The position numbers were made by a program, and so were the translations under genes. DNA of 64,000 nt, taken from assembly GCA_040768905.1 (NCBI GenBank), contig JAXGMA010000001.1, forward strand, positions 186,001 through 250,000, written 5' to 3'. Position 1 is the first letter of the stretch, and each line of letters begins with the position of its first letter. Origin of the DNA: SZUA-584 sp040768905. GTDB lineage: Bacteria; Bacillota; Clostridia; Christensenellales; SZUA-584. The notes under the pieces were generated by a model that searched no databases, was not told the DNA's origin, and was given only the letters and a program-made list of their open reading frames with translations. Below are positions 16,882 to 26,845 of the stretch, in pieces.

Positions 16882-18180
16882 ATGAGAAAAGGCAACATCG
16901 TGACGATCGTTCTACTGTTGCTGTTCGGCGTTATCGTTTTTTTTGGTATGAGCGGCGCCAGTGTCGATATATACAGGATGAGGCCGTGGTATGAGCAAGT
17001 CAATGATAACCTTGGGCTTGATCTTAAGGGCGGCGGTTATGCGGTTTATCAGGCTGACCGTGGCGACATGACCTCGGACGAATTTGAAGGAAGATTCTTA
17101 ACCACAATGAGTGTGCTGCGGGCGCGTCTTGACAACAGGGGCTTTACCGAAGCCAATGTTGTGGCACAGGGGAGCGACCGGATACGTGTGGAAATACCGG
17201 GAGAAACACAAAGCGCCAACGAAGTGTTTGAAATGCTCCGCAAACAGGCGGTGCTTGAGTTCAAAGATGCTGCGGGCAAGCTTTGGATCACGGGAGACCT
17301 GGTTGATTCTGCGGCGGCGGTGATCAATTCGCAGACAGGCCAGCCTGTTGTGCAGCTTGCATTCAATCCGGAGGGCGCAAGGCTGTTCGGCGAACTGACG
17401 ACACAAGCCTATAATGATTATACGGCGATAGATATTTTTGTTGACGGTTTTCGGGTGTCATCCGCCACCGTTGACCGCGAATCCGGCCCGATCTTTGGCG
17501 GCAACGCGATCATAACGGGCAGTTTCACGCAACAGGCTGCAGAAGACCTTGCCGTGCAGATAGCCTCAGGTGCACTGCCGCTGATGCTGCATGAGATCGA
17601 GGCGCTGTCCATCAGCGCCGCGCTTGGCGAGAACGCACTGAGGACAAGCCTTTTTGCCGGGCTTATCGGTATCGGGATACTGTTTTTGTTCATGCTTGTT
17701 TATTACCGTTTGCCGGGGCTGCTTGCGTTCATCGCGCTGCTGGTTTACGGTTTTACCATACTGTTTCTGCTTGCGGTCATCGGTGTTCAGCTGACGCTGC
17801 CCGGCATCGCGGGCCTGATTCTTGGCATCGGCATGGCCGTTGACGGCAACGTCATTATTTTCGAGCGCTTCAAAGAAGAACTCAGCACCGGGAAAACACT
17901 GCGCGCTGCGCTCAATTCCGGCTTCTCCAAGGCGCTGAGCACCATCATCGACTCGAACATCACAACTGTCATCGCTGCCGGTGTTATCGCGATTTTCGGC
18001 ATCGGCACAGTCAAAGGCTTTGGATACACGCTGATCATCAGTATTTTGACTTCCATGTTTACGGCGCTGGTCGTCACACGGGCACTGCTAAGGCTTGTGA
18101 TCGCGCTCAAAATCAAGAATCCGAAACTTTATACCATACGAAAACCTGCAGAAGCTTCGGCTTCGAAAGGAGGTGAGTAG
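16882..18180 (+). CDS. secD: Protein translocase subunit SecD
   Basis: Membrane subunit of the SecDF complex that uses the proton gradient to pull secreted proteins through SecYEG. It has an N-terminal membrane helix, then the periplasm-side P1 region beginning DNLGLDLKGGGYAVYQ (the D-x-K-G-G motif). The C-terminal half has five membrane helices with GIGMAVDGNVIIFERFKEE, the conserved Asp-containing helix thought to carry protons. At 432 aa it is the shorter Gram-positive-like form. The AAAGGAGGGG ribosome site is strong. It is coupled to secF. Confidence 0.95.
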   Translation: MRKGNIVTIVLLLLFGVIVFFGMSGASVDIYRMRPWYEQVNDNLGLDLKGGGYAVYQADRGDMTSDEFEGRFLTTMSVLRARLDNRGFTEANVVAQGSDRIRVEIPGETQSANEVFEMLRKQAVLEFKDAAGKLWITGDLVDSAAAVINSQTGQPVVQLAFNPEGARLFGELTTQAYNDYTAIDIFVDGFRVSSATVDRESGPIFGGNAIITGSFTQQAAEDLAVQIASGALPLMLHEIEALSISAALGENALRTSLFAGLIGIGILFLFMLVYYRLPGLLAFIALLVYGFTILFLLAVIGVQLTLPGIAGLILGIGMAVDGNVIIFERFKEELSTGKTLRAALNSGFSKALSTIIDSNITTVIAAGVIAIFGIGTVKGFGYTLIISILTSMFTALVVTRALLRLVIALKIKNPKLYTIRKPAEASASKGGE

Positions 18181-18181
18181 C

Positions 18182-19105
18182 ATGCAGTTTATTGGTAAAG
18201 CAAGGCGGTTTTCGCTGATTCCAATCACCATTGTGGCTGTGGCCATCGTGGTCGGCATCATCTTCGGCGGGCTGAACCTGGGTATCGACTTTACAGGCGG
18301 CAGCATACTCACCGTGGAATTGCACGAAGAATTTGAAATGGAACATGTGAATGCGGCTTTAGAGCAAAACGGCATTGATCCGCGAACGGCGCAGATATTG
18401 CGCTCGGAAAACACTAAGGCCGTCATCCGTATGCAGGAGCTGCCGGATGATATGGACAACGCGAGGATACGCGGCGCCATTGTTGAGTATCTGGTACAGA
18501 CATACCCCGAGGCGACAAGCGATGAGGTGCAAAGCGTCGGCGGGGCAACAACGGGAGAAGTCATCCAGAATGCGTTTTTATCGGTGATCATTGCGTCAGT
18601 ATTGATGCTGATTTACATCTGGATTCGCTTTGAGTTTTTCTCGGGGCTAGCTGCAGTCGCGGCGCTGCTGCATGATGTTGTGATCATGACGGCAGTGGTT
18701 TGTATCGCGCGGATACAGATCAACAGCTCATACATCGCTGCGTGTCTCACCATCGTGGGTTATTCCATCAACGACACCATCGTTGTGTTCGACAGGATCC
18801 GCGAAAACAATAAAAAGTATGGCGCAAGCATGCCGCGCGCAAAGGTGGCGGATCTGAGCATCACGGAGACGCTGCCAAGAACGATCAACACCTCGCTGAC
18901 CACGCTTGTGACGATTCTGGCGGTGTACATATTCGGCGTGCAGTCCATCAAGGAGTTTGCGCTGCCGCTGATCGTCGGACTGGTTTCGGGCACGTATTCA
19001 TCTATATTTTTGGCCAGCCCGCTGTGGGTCAAGATGCTCGAAGCAAGGCACAAGCACCGCAAAACAAAAATGGCGCAGAAGAACAAAACAGCCAGAAAGT
19101 CATAA
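18182..19105 (+). CDS. secF: Protein translocase subunit SecF
   Basis: Partner of SecD. The 307-aa protein shows LNLGIDFTGGSILTVEL (D-F-T-G-G, the SecF version of the DxKGG motif). Six membrane helices follow, including VGYSINDTIVVFDRIREN. Its basic C-terminal tail (ARHKHRKTKMAQKNKTARKS) should face the cytoplasm. A GTG 9 bases upstream is in frame, but AAAGGAGGTGAG at the end of secD positions the ATG at 18182. A terminator follows. Confidence 0.95.
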   Translation: MQFIGKARRFSLIPITIVAVAIVVGIIFGGLNLGIDFTGGSILTVELHEEFEMEHVNAALEQNGIDPRTAQILRSENTKAVIRMQELPDDMDNARIRGAIVEYLVQTYPEATSDEVQSVGGATTGEVIQNAFLSVIIASVLMLIYIWIRFEFFSGLAAVAALLHDVVIMTAVVCIARIQINSSYIAACLTIVGYSINDTIVVFDRIRENNKKYGASMPRAKVADLSITETLPRTINTSLTTLVTILAVYIFGVQSIKEFALPLIVGLVSGTYSSIFLASPLWVKMLEARHKHRKTKMAQKNKTARKS

Positions 19106-19126
19106 AAGCCGTGCTGTCCATGTGAA

Positions 19127-19158
19127 AAAAGCCTTTCCCGGAAAAGGGAGAGGCTTTT
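19127..19158 (+). terminator. Terminator after secDF
   Basis: A 13-bp stem, AAAAGCCTTTCCC (19127-19139) with GGGAGAGGCTTTT (19146-19158), six-base loop, one G-T wobble. The stem ends in four T residues, so the T tract is short. Confidence 0.75.
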
Positions 19159-19188
19159 ACGTATCATAGAAAGGGGGCAGGGAGGCAG

Positions 19189-21540
19189 ATGCTCAAATTT
19201 ATAAAACGAGAGGGCATGAGCGAGCCGGAGCCTGAGCAAACAACGCTTTTGCAGAAACAAACCGGCCTGTGCGCACAGGCTGCCGGGCTGCTTATCGCAC
19301 GCGGCATTTCCACACCCGCGCTGGCCAAACGCTTTTTGCATCCCGGCCCCGAGCAGCTGCACGACCCGCTTTTGCTGCCCGATATGGCGGCAGCGGTTGA
19401 TCGCATCCGAAAAGCCTTGGCACAGCGTGAGAAGATCACGGTGTTTTGTGATTATGATGCTGACGGCACAACAGGGGGCTGCGCGCTCTACCGATATTTG
19501 AAAGACAACGGCGCAGAGGCCGCGATAAAGACGCCCAACCGGCACATAGAGGGATACGGACTTAATAAAGTGGCGGTCGAGCAGATCGCGGCAGAAGGAA
19601 GCGCCCTGATCATCACGGTGGACTGCGGCATCACAAATATCGCGGAGACGGAATCAGCGCACAGCCTCGGCATGGATGTCATCATCACCGACCACCATGA
19701 GTGCGGCGATACGCTTCCCGATACGCCATACATCATCAACGCCAAGCGGAAAGACAGCACATACCCGGATGACCGTCTTGCGGGCTGCGGCGTGGTATTC
19801 AAGCTGATACATGCGCTTTCTTCGCTGCCTGTTGCGATGGGCTATATCGATCTTATCGCAATCGGTACGATCACGGATATCGTGCCGCTGCTCGGAGAAA
19901 ACAGGGTGATTGCACATATGGGGCTTGAAAAGCTGCGCAAAAAACCATCGGCGGGTGTGTCGGCGCTTGCGGAGGCGGCGGGAATCAGCCTTTCCGGCAT
20001 GACATCTTACGGGGTCAGTTTTTCTCTTGGGCCGCGCATCAATGCAGCCGGCCGCATGGATACTGCGCATCTTGCGATCGACATTTTAAAAGCAGTCAAA
20101 TCAAGCGCGGCTCTTTGCCAGAATGCACGGGAGTTGTGTGCCCTCAATGATCGGCGCAGGCAAGAGGTTGGTGAGATCATGGCTGATGCGGAGCATATGA
20201 TCGGAGAACAGGATATTTACAGTGAACCGGTGATCATGCTGGCTTGCCCGGAATGGAATACGGGCGTGATCGGGATCGCGGCCGCAAAGATCGCGGAGAA
20301 ATATGCGCGCCCGTGTTTGCTGCTGGGCGGGCAAGAGCGTTTGATCGGTTCGGCACGCAGCATTGAGGGCGTGAATATCTATGAAGCGCTCGCAGCTTTC
20401 GCGGACAGATATGAAAAGTTCGGCGGGCATGCGCAGGCAGCCGGCCTTACCATCGCACCGGAAATATTGGAGGATCTTCGCCGCGATCTTTGTGAGTATC
20501 TGCGCACGCATTATGATGAAAGCGCTTTTGTAGGCAGGCGCGTATATGACATGGCGCTTAAAACAGCGGATGTGTCACAAGCGCTTGTGGATGATATAAA
20601 CCGGCTTGAGCCTTTCGGGCAGGGCAACGAGAAACCTGCCATTGCAATAAAAAACGCGGTTCTTAAGGTGCCGCGTTTTGTGGGCAGAGAGGACAGCCCG
20701 CATTTGAAATTCACAATGGCACAAGGTGATGATATTTGCGGCGCACTTGCCTTTTACTACAAACAGGCGCATGAGCTTGTGCCTGACCGTGCGGATTTCA
20801 TCTGCGAAGCGAACATGGACAGTTTTTCAGGCAAACCGCAGCTGATCGTGAAGGACATTGTTTTCAGGCACAGCCAGGGGCTCGAGGAAAGCTTTGCCGC
20901 AGCCAATGCGCCGTTTCTGCTTCAGGGCTTTTTCGACGAATTGGCGCAGCCGCCAGCAGCTAAAATGCATATGATGACGGCAGAAACCTTCTGCTCTGAG
21001 CTTAAAAAAGAGCTGGCAAAAAGCCGGTTTGGCCTGTGCGTTTCGGTCAATACACGTCCCGCGTTTGATTACCTTGTGTCTTTGCCTTTGGTACAGGAAG
21101 CGCTTAAAGATGGAAGGCTTGCGCTTTGGGACAAAAAAACATACACGCCAGAAAACTGCATTGCCTGCGGGCAGGCGGCCGGCCATGGGCGCGTCATGCA
21201 TGTCGGTATGCCGCTTGAGTACGATGCTTTGTGGAACGAAGAAATAAAAGACTGCTACCGCAGCTATGCCATACTTTGCTTTGTATCGCGGGACGAGCTG
21301 CTCGCGTATCATAAAAAGCTGCTGCAGCTGCTTGCGCGCAGACCCCGAACTGCCGACGAGCTCGCACGGAAACTGGGGCCCGATAAAGCAAAGGCGGTGT
21401 TTGCATTAAGGGTGTTCGGCGATCTTGAGTTGCTAGCCACCGAAAAAAATGGTAGAATAACCGCATTAAAAACCGGACAGAAAAAGGAACTTCGGCAGAG
21501 CGCCTGTTACAGAGGTTTTGAGGATCTGATCAATGGATGA
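19189..21540 (+). CDS. recJ: Single-stranded-DNA-specific exonuclease RecJ
   Basis: 5'-3' single-strand exonuclease of the DHH family, used in recombination and base-excision repair. Metal-binding motifs are FCDYDADGTTGG (about residues 86-97), TVDCGITN, and ITDHHECGD (about 165-173); the DHHA1 motif GGHAQAAGL is near residue 410. At 783 aa it matches the long Firmicutes form with an extra C-terminal domain. Its last eight bases overlap relA, so the two genes are translationally coupled. The start ATG lies behind GGGGGCAGGGAGG. Confidence 0.95.
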   Translation: MLKFIKREGMSEPEPEQTTLLQKQTGLCAQAAGLLIARGISTPALAKRFLHPGPEQLHDPLLLPDMAAAVDRIRKALAQREKITVFCDYDADGTTGGCALYRYLKDNGAEAAIKTPNRHIEGYGLNKVAVEQIAAEGSALIITVDCGITNIAETESAHSLGMDVIITDHHECGDTLPDTPYIINAKRKDSTYPDDRLAGCGVVFKLIHALSSLPVAMGYIDLIAIGTITDIVPLLGENRVIAHMGLEKLRKKPSAGVSALAEAAGISLSGMTSYGVSFSLGPRINAAGRMDTAHLAIDILKAVKSSAALCQNARELCALNDRRRQEVGEIMADAEHMIGEQDIYSEPVIMLACPEWNTGVIGIAAAKIAEKYARPCLLLGGQERLIGSARSIEGVNIYEALAAFADRYEKFGGHAQAAGLTIAPEILEDLRRDLCEYLRTHYDESAFVGRRVYDMALKTADVSQALVDDINRLEPFGQGNEKPAIAIKNAVLKVPRFVGREDSPHLKFTMAQGDDICGALAFYYKQAHELVPDRADFICEANMDSFSGKPQLIVKDIVFRHSQGLEESFAAANAPFLLQGFFDELAQPPAAKMHMMTAETFCSELKKELAKSRFGLCVSVNTRPAFDYLVSLPLVQEALKDGRLALWDKKTYTPENCIACGQAAGHGRVMHVGMPLEYDALWNEEIKDCYRSYAILCFVSRDELLAYHKKLLQLLARRPRTADELARKLGPDKAKAVFALRVFGDLELLATEKNGRITALKTGQKKELRQSACYRGFEDLING

Positions 21541-23695
21541 CATAGAGCGCAGCACCCGTACGCTGACCGAAAAAGTAGAACAAAGATACCTTCCTGATGA
21601 TCAGGCATATTTTAAGAAGGCTTTTTCGTTTGCGGAAAAAGCGCATGACGGGCAGAGGCGGCTTTCCGGGGAGCCTTTCTTCATGCATCCCTACGAGGTA
21701 GCCGGCATACTTGTTGACTTAGGGCTTGACATGACGACCGTCGTTGCGGGGCTGTTTCATGATATCGTGGAAGACACGGGCGTGACCATTAAAGAGATAG
21801 AAGCCGAGTTCGGCTCTGAGATCGCGCAGATCGTCGGCGGCGTGACCAAAGTCGGCAAATTCAGTTTTTCTTCCAAAGAAGAGCACCAGGCTGAGTATCT
21901 GCGCAAAATGTTTCTGGCGATGGCAAGCGATATCCGTGTGATACTCGTCAAGCTGGCAGACCGGCTGCACAATATGCGCACGCTTGCTTACCAAAGCGAG
22001 GACAAGCGCATCGCCAAAGCCAAGGAAACGCTGGAGATCTTTGCGCCGCTCGCGCACAGGCTCGGCATAAACGCCATCAAATGGGAACTTGAAGACTTAG
22101 CGCTCAAATACCTTGATAAGAAAGCGTATTTTGAGATCGCCGAGAAGCTGACTGAAACGCGTGCGGAACGCCGTGAGTATATCGCTACGGTCATCGAAGA
22201 AATCAGAAAGCATCTCGAAAAGATCCGTGTCGAGGCGGATATTGAAGGACGGCCCAAGCACATTTACAGCATCTATAACAAAATACACAATAAGAAAAGA
22301 GCCTTTGAAGAGGTCTATGACCTGATCGCGATCCGTATTGTCGTCAATAATGTGCGTGACTGCTATGCGGTCTTAGGCACGGTGCATACGGTCTGGAAAC
22401 CTATACCCGGCCGTTTTAAGGATTATATCGCGGTGCCCAAACAGAATATGTACCAATCGATCCACACCACGGTTCTAGGCAGGGACGGACGCCCCTTTGA
22501 AGTTCAGATCCGTACGCGTGAAATGCATTCGACGGCAGAGTACGGTATCGCGGCGCACTGGCATTACAAAGAAGGCACATCCCAGGATGATATGGACAAA
22601 AAGCTGGCATGGCTGCGCGAGCTGCTTGAATGGCAGACGGATACCAAAGACTCGCGCGAATTCATGGAAACACTCAAGATCGACTTTTTTTCCGACAAAG
22701 TCTATGTGTTCACCCCCAAAGGCGATGTCAAAGAGTTCACACTGGGGGCGACGCCTCTTGATTTTGCTTACGGCATACACAGCGAGATTGGTAACAGGTG
22801 TATCGGTGCGAAGGTCAACGGCAAGATCGTTCCGCTCACATATGAACTTAAGTCTGGCGATATCGTAGAAATCGTTACATCATCCTCATCCAAAGGCCCC
22901 TCGCGTGACTGGCTTAAGATCGTCAAAACGTCTCAGGCCAAAAACCGGATCAGAAACTGGATCAGGAAAGAGTATAAAGAAGAGAACATCGTCAAAGGCC
23001 GCGATATGCTCGAAAAGGAAGCAAAACGCCGCGGGTTTGAATTGAAGACACTTTTTAAGCCAGAGTGGCTCAAGGAGATCTATAAGAAATTTACGCTGCA
23101 GACGCCTGAGGATATGTATGCGGCCGTGGGGTACGGAGGCATCGCCACAGGGCAGATATTGCATAAGCTGATAGAGGCGTACCGTAAGGAACACAAACCG
23201 GTAGAAGAAATACAAACAGGCCAGATAAAAGAGCGCAAGACGGGCGAGGCCAGCGGCATCATCGCGATGGGTTATGATGATATGGTCGTACGGTTTGCCA
23301 AATGCTGCAACCCTGTGCCGGGCGATAAGATTGTCGGTTATGTGACACGCGGGCGCGGGGTGTCGGTACACCGCAGCGACTGTTCAAATGTCACGACAGC
23401 GGATTTCGAATCCGGCCGCATGATCGAAGTCAAGTGGTCAAAAGAGGACAGCTCAAGCTATAATGTAGAGGTGCAGGTGACCGCGGACGACCGTTCCGGC
23501 CTGATTGCCGAGGTTTCCGCAAAACTGTTTGGCATGGGCGTTTCCATCACATCGGTCAATGCGCGTATGGGCAAGAACAAAACAGCGTTCATGGTGTTTG
23601 GCTTTGAGATCATGCAGACGGCACAGCTTGATGCCATATTGCGTGCTTTAAAATCCATAGACGGCGTGCGCGAAGCGTTCCGCATACACAAATAG
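21533..23695 (+). CDS. relA: Bifunctional (p)ppGpp synthetase/hydrolase (Rel/SpoT type)
   Basis: Makes and destroys the stringent-response alarmone. The N-terminal HD hydrolase is intact (FHDIVEDTG near residue 78-86 and LADRLHNMRTL). The synthetase region shows RFKDYIAVPKQNMYQSIH and EVQIRTREMH, and the TGS domain starts VYVFTPKGDVKE. A Cys-containing stretch AKCCNPVPGD and a C-terminal ACT domain follow. The 720-aa length is normal for the long Rel enzymes of Firmicutes. The dtd gene follows three bases after the stop, the order found in B. subtilis. Confidence 0.97.
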   Translation: MDDIERSTRTLTEKVEQRYLPDDQAYFKKAFSFAEKAHDGQRRLSGEPFFMHPYEVAGILVDLGLDMTTVVAGLFHDIVEDTGVTIKEIEAEFGSEIAQIVGGVTKVGKFSFSSKEEHQAEYLRKMFLAMASDIRVILVKLADRLHNMRTLAYQSEDKRIAKAKETLEIFAPLAHRLGINAIKWELEDLALKYLDKKAYFEIAEKLTETRAERREYIATVIEEIRKHLEKIRVEADIEGRPKHIYSIYNKIHNKKRAFEEVYDLIAIRIVVNNVRDCYAVLGTVHTVWKPIPGRFKDYIAVPKQNMYQSIHTTVLGRDGRPFEVQIRTREMHSTAEYGIAAHWHYKEGTSQDDMDKKLAWLRELLEWQTDTKDSREFMETLKIDFFSDKVYVFTPKGDVKEFTLGATPLDFAYGIHSEIGNRCIGAKVNGKIVPLTYELKSGDIVEIVTSSSSKGPSRDWLKIVKTSQAKNRIRNWIRKEYKEENIVKGRDMLEKEAKRRGFELKTLFKPEWLKEIYKKFTLQTPEDMYAAVGYGGIATGQILHKLIEAYRKEHKPVEEIQTGQIKERKTGEASGIIAMGYDDMVVRFAKCCNPVPGDKIVGYVTRGRGVSVHRSDCSNVTTADFESGRMIEVKWSKEDSSSYNVEVQVTADDRSGLIAEVSAKLFGMGVSITSVNARMGKNKTAFMVFGFEIMQTAQLDAILRALKSIDGVREAFRIHK

Positions 23696-23698
23696 CTT

Positions 23699-24145
23699 AT
23701 GATCGCAGTGGTAGAGCGCGTTTTGAGCGCCAGCGTAAAGATTGGAGAAGAGATCACAGGGCAGATCGGGAGCGGCCTGCTTGTCCTTCTGGGCGTAGAG
23801 CAGGGAGACACGCCGGACGATCTTAATTATATCGTGCGTAAAACCGCGGGGCTGCGCGTATTTCCGAGCGAGGGGAAAATGTCCCTCAGTATACAGGACA
23901 CCAAAGGCGCGCTGCTCGTGGTCTCTCAGTTTACATTGCTCGGAGACGTCAGACGCGGCTTTCGTCCTGACTTTTCGCACGCTGCACAGCCGGAGACCGC
24001 CAAGAAGATGTACGAGGATTGTATTGCGGCCTTTCGCGCGCTCGGCATAGAAACGCATACAGGGCGGTTCGGCGCATATATGCGCGTCGAGAGAGAAGGC
24101 GACGGGCCGGTGACCATTCTGCTTGATTCACGGCGAAGACTTTAA
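23699..24145 (+). CDS. dtd: D-aminoacyl-tRNA deacylase
   Basis: Hydrolyses D-amino acids mischarged onto tRNA. The 148-aa protein has the two signature motifs: SQFTLLGD (about residues 78-85) and, near the end, the Gly-Pro motif GDGPVTILLDS (cis-Pro that excludes L-amino acids). GRFGAYMRVE is also typical. It follows relA by three bases and is likely translated by coupling. Identity is secure. Confidence 0.96.
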   Translation: MIAVVERVLSASVKIGEEITGQIGSGLLVLLGVEQGDTPDDLNYIVRKTAGLRVFPSEGKMSLSIQDTKGALLVVSQFTLLGDVRRGFRPDFSHAAQPETAKKMYEDCIAAFRALGIETHTGRFGAYMRVEREGDGPVTILLDSRRRL

Positions 24146-24162
24146 CGGAGGAACATAAAATA

Positions 24163-24789
24163 ATGAGGGTGGTACAGATCGCGACGGGGCCGTTGCAGGC
24201 CAACGCGTTTGTTGTATATAAGGACGGCGCAGAGCAGGCCTTCGTGATAGACCCGGGCGCGGACTTTGAACGCATCATAGAGCGGCTTGAAACACATGGT
24301 ATTAAGACCGTGACGCACATTTTATTGACGCACGGCCATTTTGATCATATCGGTGCGGTGGCGCAGCTGAAAGACTATACGGGCGCAAAGGTCTGCATAC
24401 ACTGCCGGGACGCCTCTATGCTGGAAAGCCAACAGGCCAACCTCTCGTTTTTTTCCGGCGCATCGGTTCGTTTGACCAAAGCGGACGTCCTGTTAAAAGG
24501 CGGCGAGACGATAAACGCCGCGGGTATTGATGTACAGGTGCTGCATACGCCCGGCCACTCGGGGGGCAGCGTTTGCTATATCGCGGGCGATGCGCTTTTT
24601 TCCGGCGATACGCTTTTTTATATGTATTGCGGACGCACCGACTTTCCGGGCAGCAATGCAAGAGAGTACCGGCACTCGCTTCTGCATGTGGTGCGCGGGC
24701 TTGACAGAGATTATACCGTGTACACAGGACACGGCATCAAAACCACGCTTTACGCTGAATTCTCAGCCAATCCCTTTTTTAAGCAATGA
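24163..24789 (+). CDS. MBL-fold metallo-hydrolase (glyoxalase II-like)
   Basis: A 208-aa metallo-beta-lactamase-fold hydrolase. The metal motif is THGHFDHIG (HxHxDH, residues about 51-58), with further ligands in HTPGHSGGSVCYI, FSGDTLF and YTGHG near the end. The size matches the YqgX/GloB2-like hydrolases. The link to dtd and hemZ is conserved in Firmicutes, but the substrate is not known. A GGAGGAAC ribosome site precedes the ATG. The stop overlaps the hemZ start (ATGA). Confidence 0.85.
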   Translation: MRVVQIATGPLQANAFVVYKDGAEQAFVIDPGADFERIIERLETHGIKTVTHILLTHGHFDHIGAVAQLKDYTGAKVCIHCRDASMLESQQANLSFFSGASVRLTKADVLLKGGETINAAGIDVQVLHTPGHSGGSVCYIAGDALFSGDTLFYMYCGRTDFPGSNAREYRHSLLHVVRGLDRDYTVYTGHGIKTTLYAEFSANPFFKQ

Positions 24790-26252
24790 TAGCGCTGCAC
24801 ACCAACATGCCGTCTTTTTTCGGCGATATTTGTGAGGTGGTCCGCCTCTTCATTGACACGCGGCGCATCAAGCAGCTTGATGAGCCTGTCTTGCCTTCGG
24901 AAGGGCTAACCGTGCTGCACACGCTGACAGAAACGAACGGGGCATTGATAAGCCTCTCACTTGTCTGTCATCATGGAACATATGTGTCACGAAACAGCTA
25001 CACATGTGATGTGCCTGAGGGTGCGCTTGCTTATAAACGCGCAGCCAAACGTGCCGTGAAGATCAGCACTTACCGTGCGCTGCTGGCGCACTTTGGAGAA
25101 AGGCTGCCATGGGGATCGCTGACGGGCGTGCGGCCGACAAAACTGCTGCGTGACAGCGAGGCTGAGATTGGTGCTGCAGGCGCAAAGGCGCTGTTTCTTG
25201 ATGAATTCGGCGTCTCGCCGCAAAAGTATGCTTTTGCAAAGGGCATCGTAGAGGCACAAAAGCCTTTTTTGCCCGCCGGAGATGCGGTCGACGTTTATAT
25301 CGGCATACCGTTCTGTGTCACGCGCTGTGCATACTGTTCATTCGCTTCTTTTTCGCCTGATGTCTTTGCCGATGCGCAGCCAAAATATGTACATGCGCTG
25401 CTCAAAGAGATGGAAACCGCTGAGAGCATCATCGGCGCGCGCCGCGTGCGTGCGCTGTATATCGGCGGCGGCACCCCCACAGCTCTGCCGCCGGCGCTTT
25501 TAGAACGCGTGCTGCAAAGAGCGGCAGCGATCGCAAAGGGAGCTAAGGAGTTTTCGGTAGAGGCAGGGCGTCCCGATACCATAGATGAGGAAAAATTATC
25601 GATCATCAGGGCCTTGGGCGCAGGGCGTATCAGTGTGAATGCGCAAACGCTCTTAAATGAGACGCTTGAGCGCATCGGAAGGAGGCACAGCGCGTCGCAG
25701 TTCTTCGATGCGTATGCGCTGGCGGAAAAGGCCGGATTTGAGGCCATCAATGTGGATGTGATCGCGGGGCTTCCTGGCGAAACACAGGCGCAGTTTTGCA
25801 GCACACTTAAGCAAACGATCGCACTGAAGCCGCAAAACATCACCGTGCATACGCTTGCAGTCAAACGCGCGTCGGCTTTTGCGGCCAAGAATATGGATGC
25901 GTTTCCCACTGATGGGGAGACTGCGAAGGCTGTTGATAAAGCACGGGCAATGCTTGAGAATGCCGGATACCGCGCATACTATATGTACCGCCAAAAGTAC
26001 ATGAAGGGCAGCCTTGAGAATGCAGGGTATATGATTGACAGCAAAGCGTGCCTCTACAACATCGACAATATGGAGGAACAGTGCGACGTTCTTGCTTTCG
26101 GTGCCGGTGCTATTTCCAAGCGGATCTTCTCTGGCGGTGCGCGAATCGAGCGGGCGGCCAATGTCAAGGATCTGCGTTTGTATATCGAGAGGCACATTGA
26201 GATGGCAGACATGAAACGTACGCTCTTTGAGCTGCCTTTGATCATGACTTAG
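24786..26252 (+). CDS. hemZ: HemZ-like radical SAM coproporphyrinogen dehydrogenase family protein
   Basis: Radical SAM protein related to oxygen-independent coproporphyrinogen III oxidase. The first about 160 aa is the HemZ-specific N-terminal part (LPWGSLTGVRPTKLL). The cluster motif FCVTRCAYCSFASF (CxxxCxxC) is at about residues 176-189, followed by YIGGGTPTALP and NVDVIAGLPGE. HemZ sits at the same place after dtd and the MBL gene in many Firmicutes. No other haem genes are in the window, so a true haem role is not established; the heme-chaperone-like HemW is an alternative subfamily. Confidence 0.85.
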   Translation: MIALHTNMPSFFGDICEVVRLFIDTRRIKQLDEPVLPSEGLTVLHTLTETNGALISLSLVCHHGTYVSRNSYTCDVPEGALAYKRAAKRAVKISTYRALLAHFGERLPWGSLTGVRPTKLLRDSEAEIGAAGAKALFLDEFGVSPQKYAFAKGIVEAQKPFLPAGDAVDVYIGIPFCVTRCAYCSFASFSPDVFADAQPKYVHALLKEMETAESIIGARRVRALYIGGGTPTALPPALLERVLQRAAAIAKGAKEFSVEAGRPDTIDEEKLSIIRALGAGRISVNAQTLLNETLERIGRRHSASQFFDAYALAEKAGFEAINVDVIAGLPGETQAQFCSTLKQTIALKPQNITVHTLAVKRASAFAAKNMDAFPTDGETAKAVDKARAMLENAGYRAYYMYRQKYMKGSLENAGYMIDSKACLYNIDNMEEQCDVLAFGAGAISKRIFSGGARIERAANVKDLRLYIERHIEMADMKRTLFELPLIMT

Positions 26253-26270
26253 GCGCACCCAAAAAAGAAG

Positions 26271-26299
26271 TTGACAGATGGGCGCGGGTAAAATATAAT
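26271..26299 (+). promoter_or_regulatory. Sigma-A promoter of yceD-rpmF
   Basis: Perfect TTGACA (26271-26276) and TATAAT (26294-26299) with a 17-base spacer. The likely transcript starts about 35 bases ahead of the DUF177 gene. Confidence 0.9.
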
Positions 26300-26340
26300 T
26301 TTAGCCGTTGACGAAGCGCCCGATTTAGGCAGGTAGAACC

Positions 26341-26841
26341 ATGAAGATAGACATTGCGCAAGCTGTGAAAAGCGAAGGAGAAGCTTTCTCCAAACAGTAC
26401 AGAGGCGAGTTTGCAGCCATAGAGTTTTTAGGCGAAACCTATGAGTTTCCCGGCGGCACAAGCGTAGAATGCGAGTGGCGCTATGACGGCGAGGGCGTGA
26501 TCGTGACAGGGCGCTTTGATGCGGACTTAAAAGCCCGGTGCGCCCGGTGCGCGGAAGAATCTGTGTATACACTCGGCTTTGATTTTGCCGAATACTATAA
26601 AAAGCAGCCGGAAGAGGGCATGTACGCTTATAACGGCGAAACCATAGACTTATCGCAGATGCTCGAAGACAATGTGGTGATCAATCTGCCGCCGCGGATG
26701 CTCTGCGATGAAGGTTGCGAAGGGCTCTGCAGCCGCTGCGGAAAGAGTCTCAACGAAGGCGCATGCAGCTGCACACCTTTGGAAGAAAAAAACAGCCCGT
26801 TTTCGAAGCTGGCAGAATTGTATGATGACGAGGAGGTGTAG
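26341..26841 (+). CDS. DUF177 (YceD) protein
   Basis: A 166-aa member of the YceD/DUF177 family, which almost always precedes rpmF and has been tied to 23S rRNA processing and ribosome assembly in plants and bacteria. It has the core CRWxYDGE-like stretch (CEWRYDGEG) and paired Cys (ARCARCAEE). The C-terminus carries a Cys cluster (CDEGCEGLCSRCG and ACSC) that could bind zinc. The start is an ATG preceded by an AGGCAGGTAG region. It lies four bases from rpmF. Confidence 0.88.
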   Translation: MKIDIAQAVKSEGEAFSKQYRGEFAAIEFLGETYEFPGGTSVECEWRYDGEGVIVTGRFDADLKARCARCAEESVYTLGFDFAEYYKKQPEEGMYAYNGETIDLSQMLEDNVVINLPPRMLCDEGCEGLCSRCGKSLNEGACSCTPLEEKNSPFSKLAELYDDEEV

Positions 26842-26845
26842 ATAA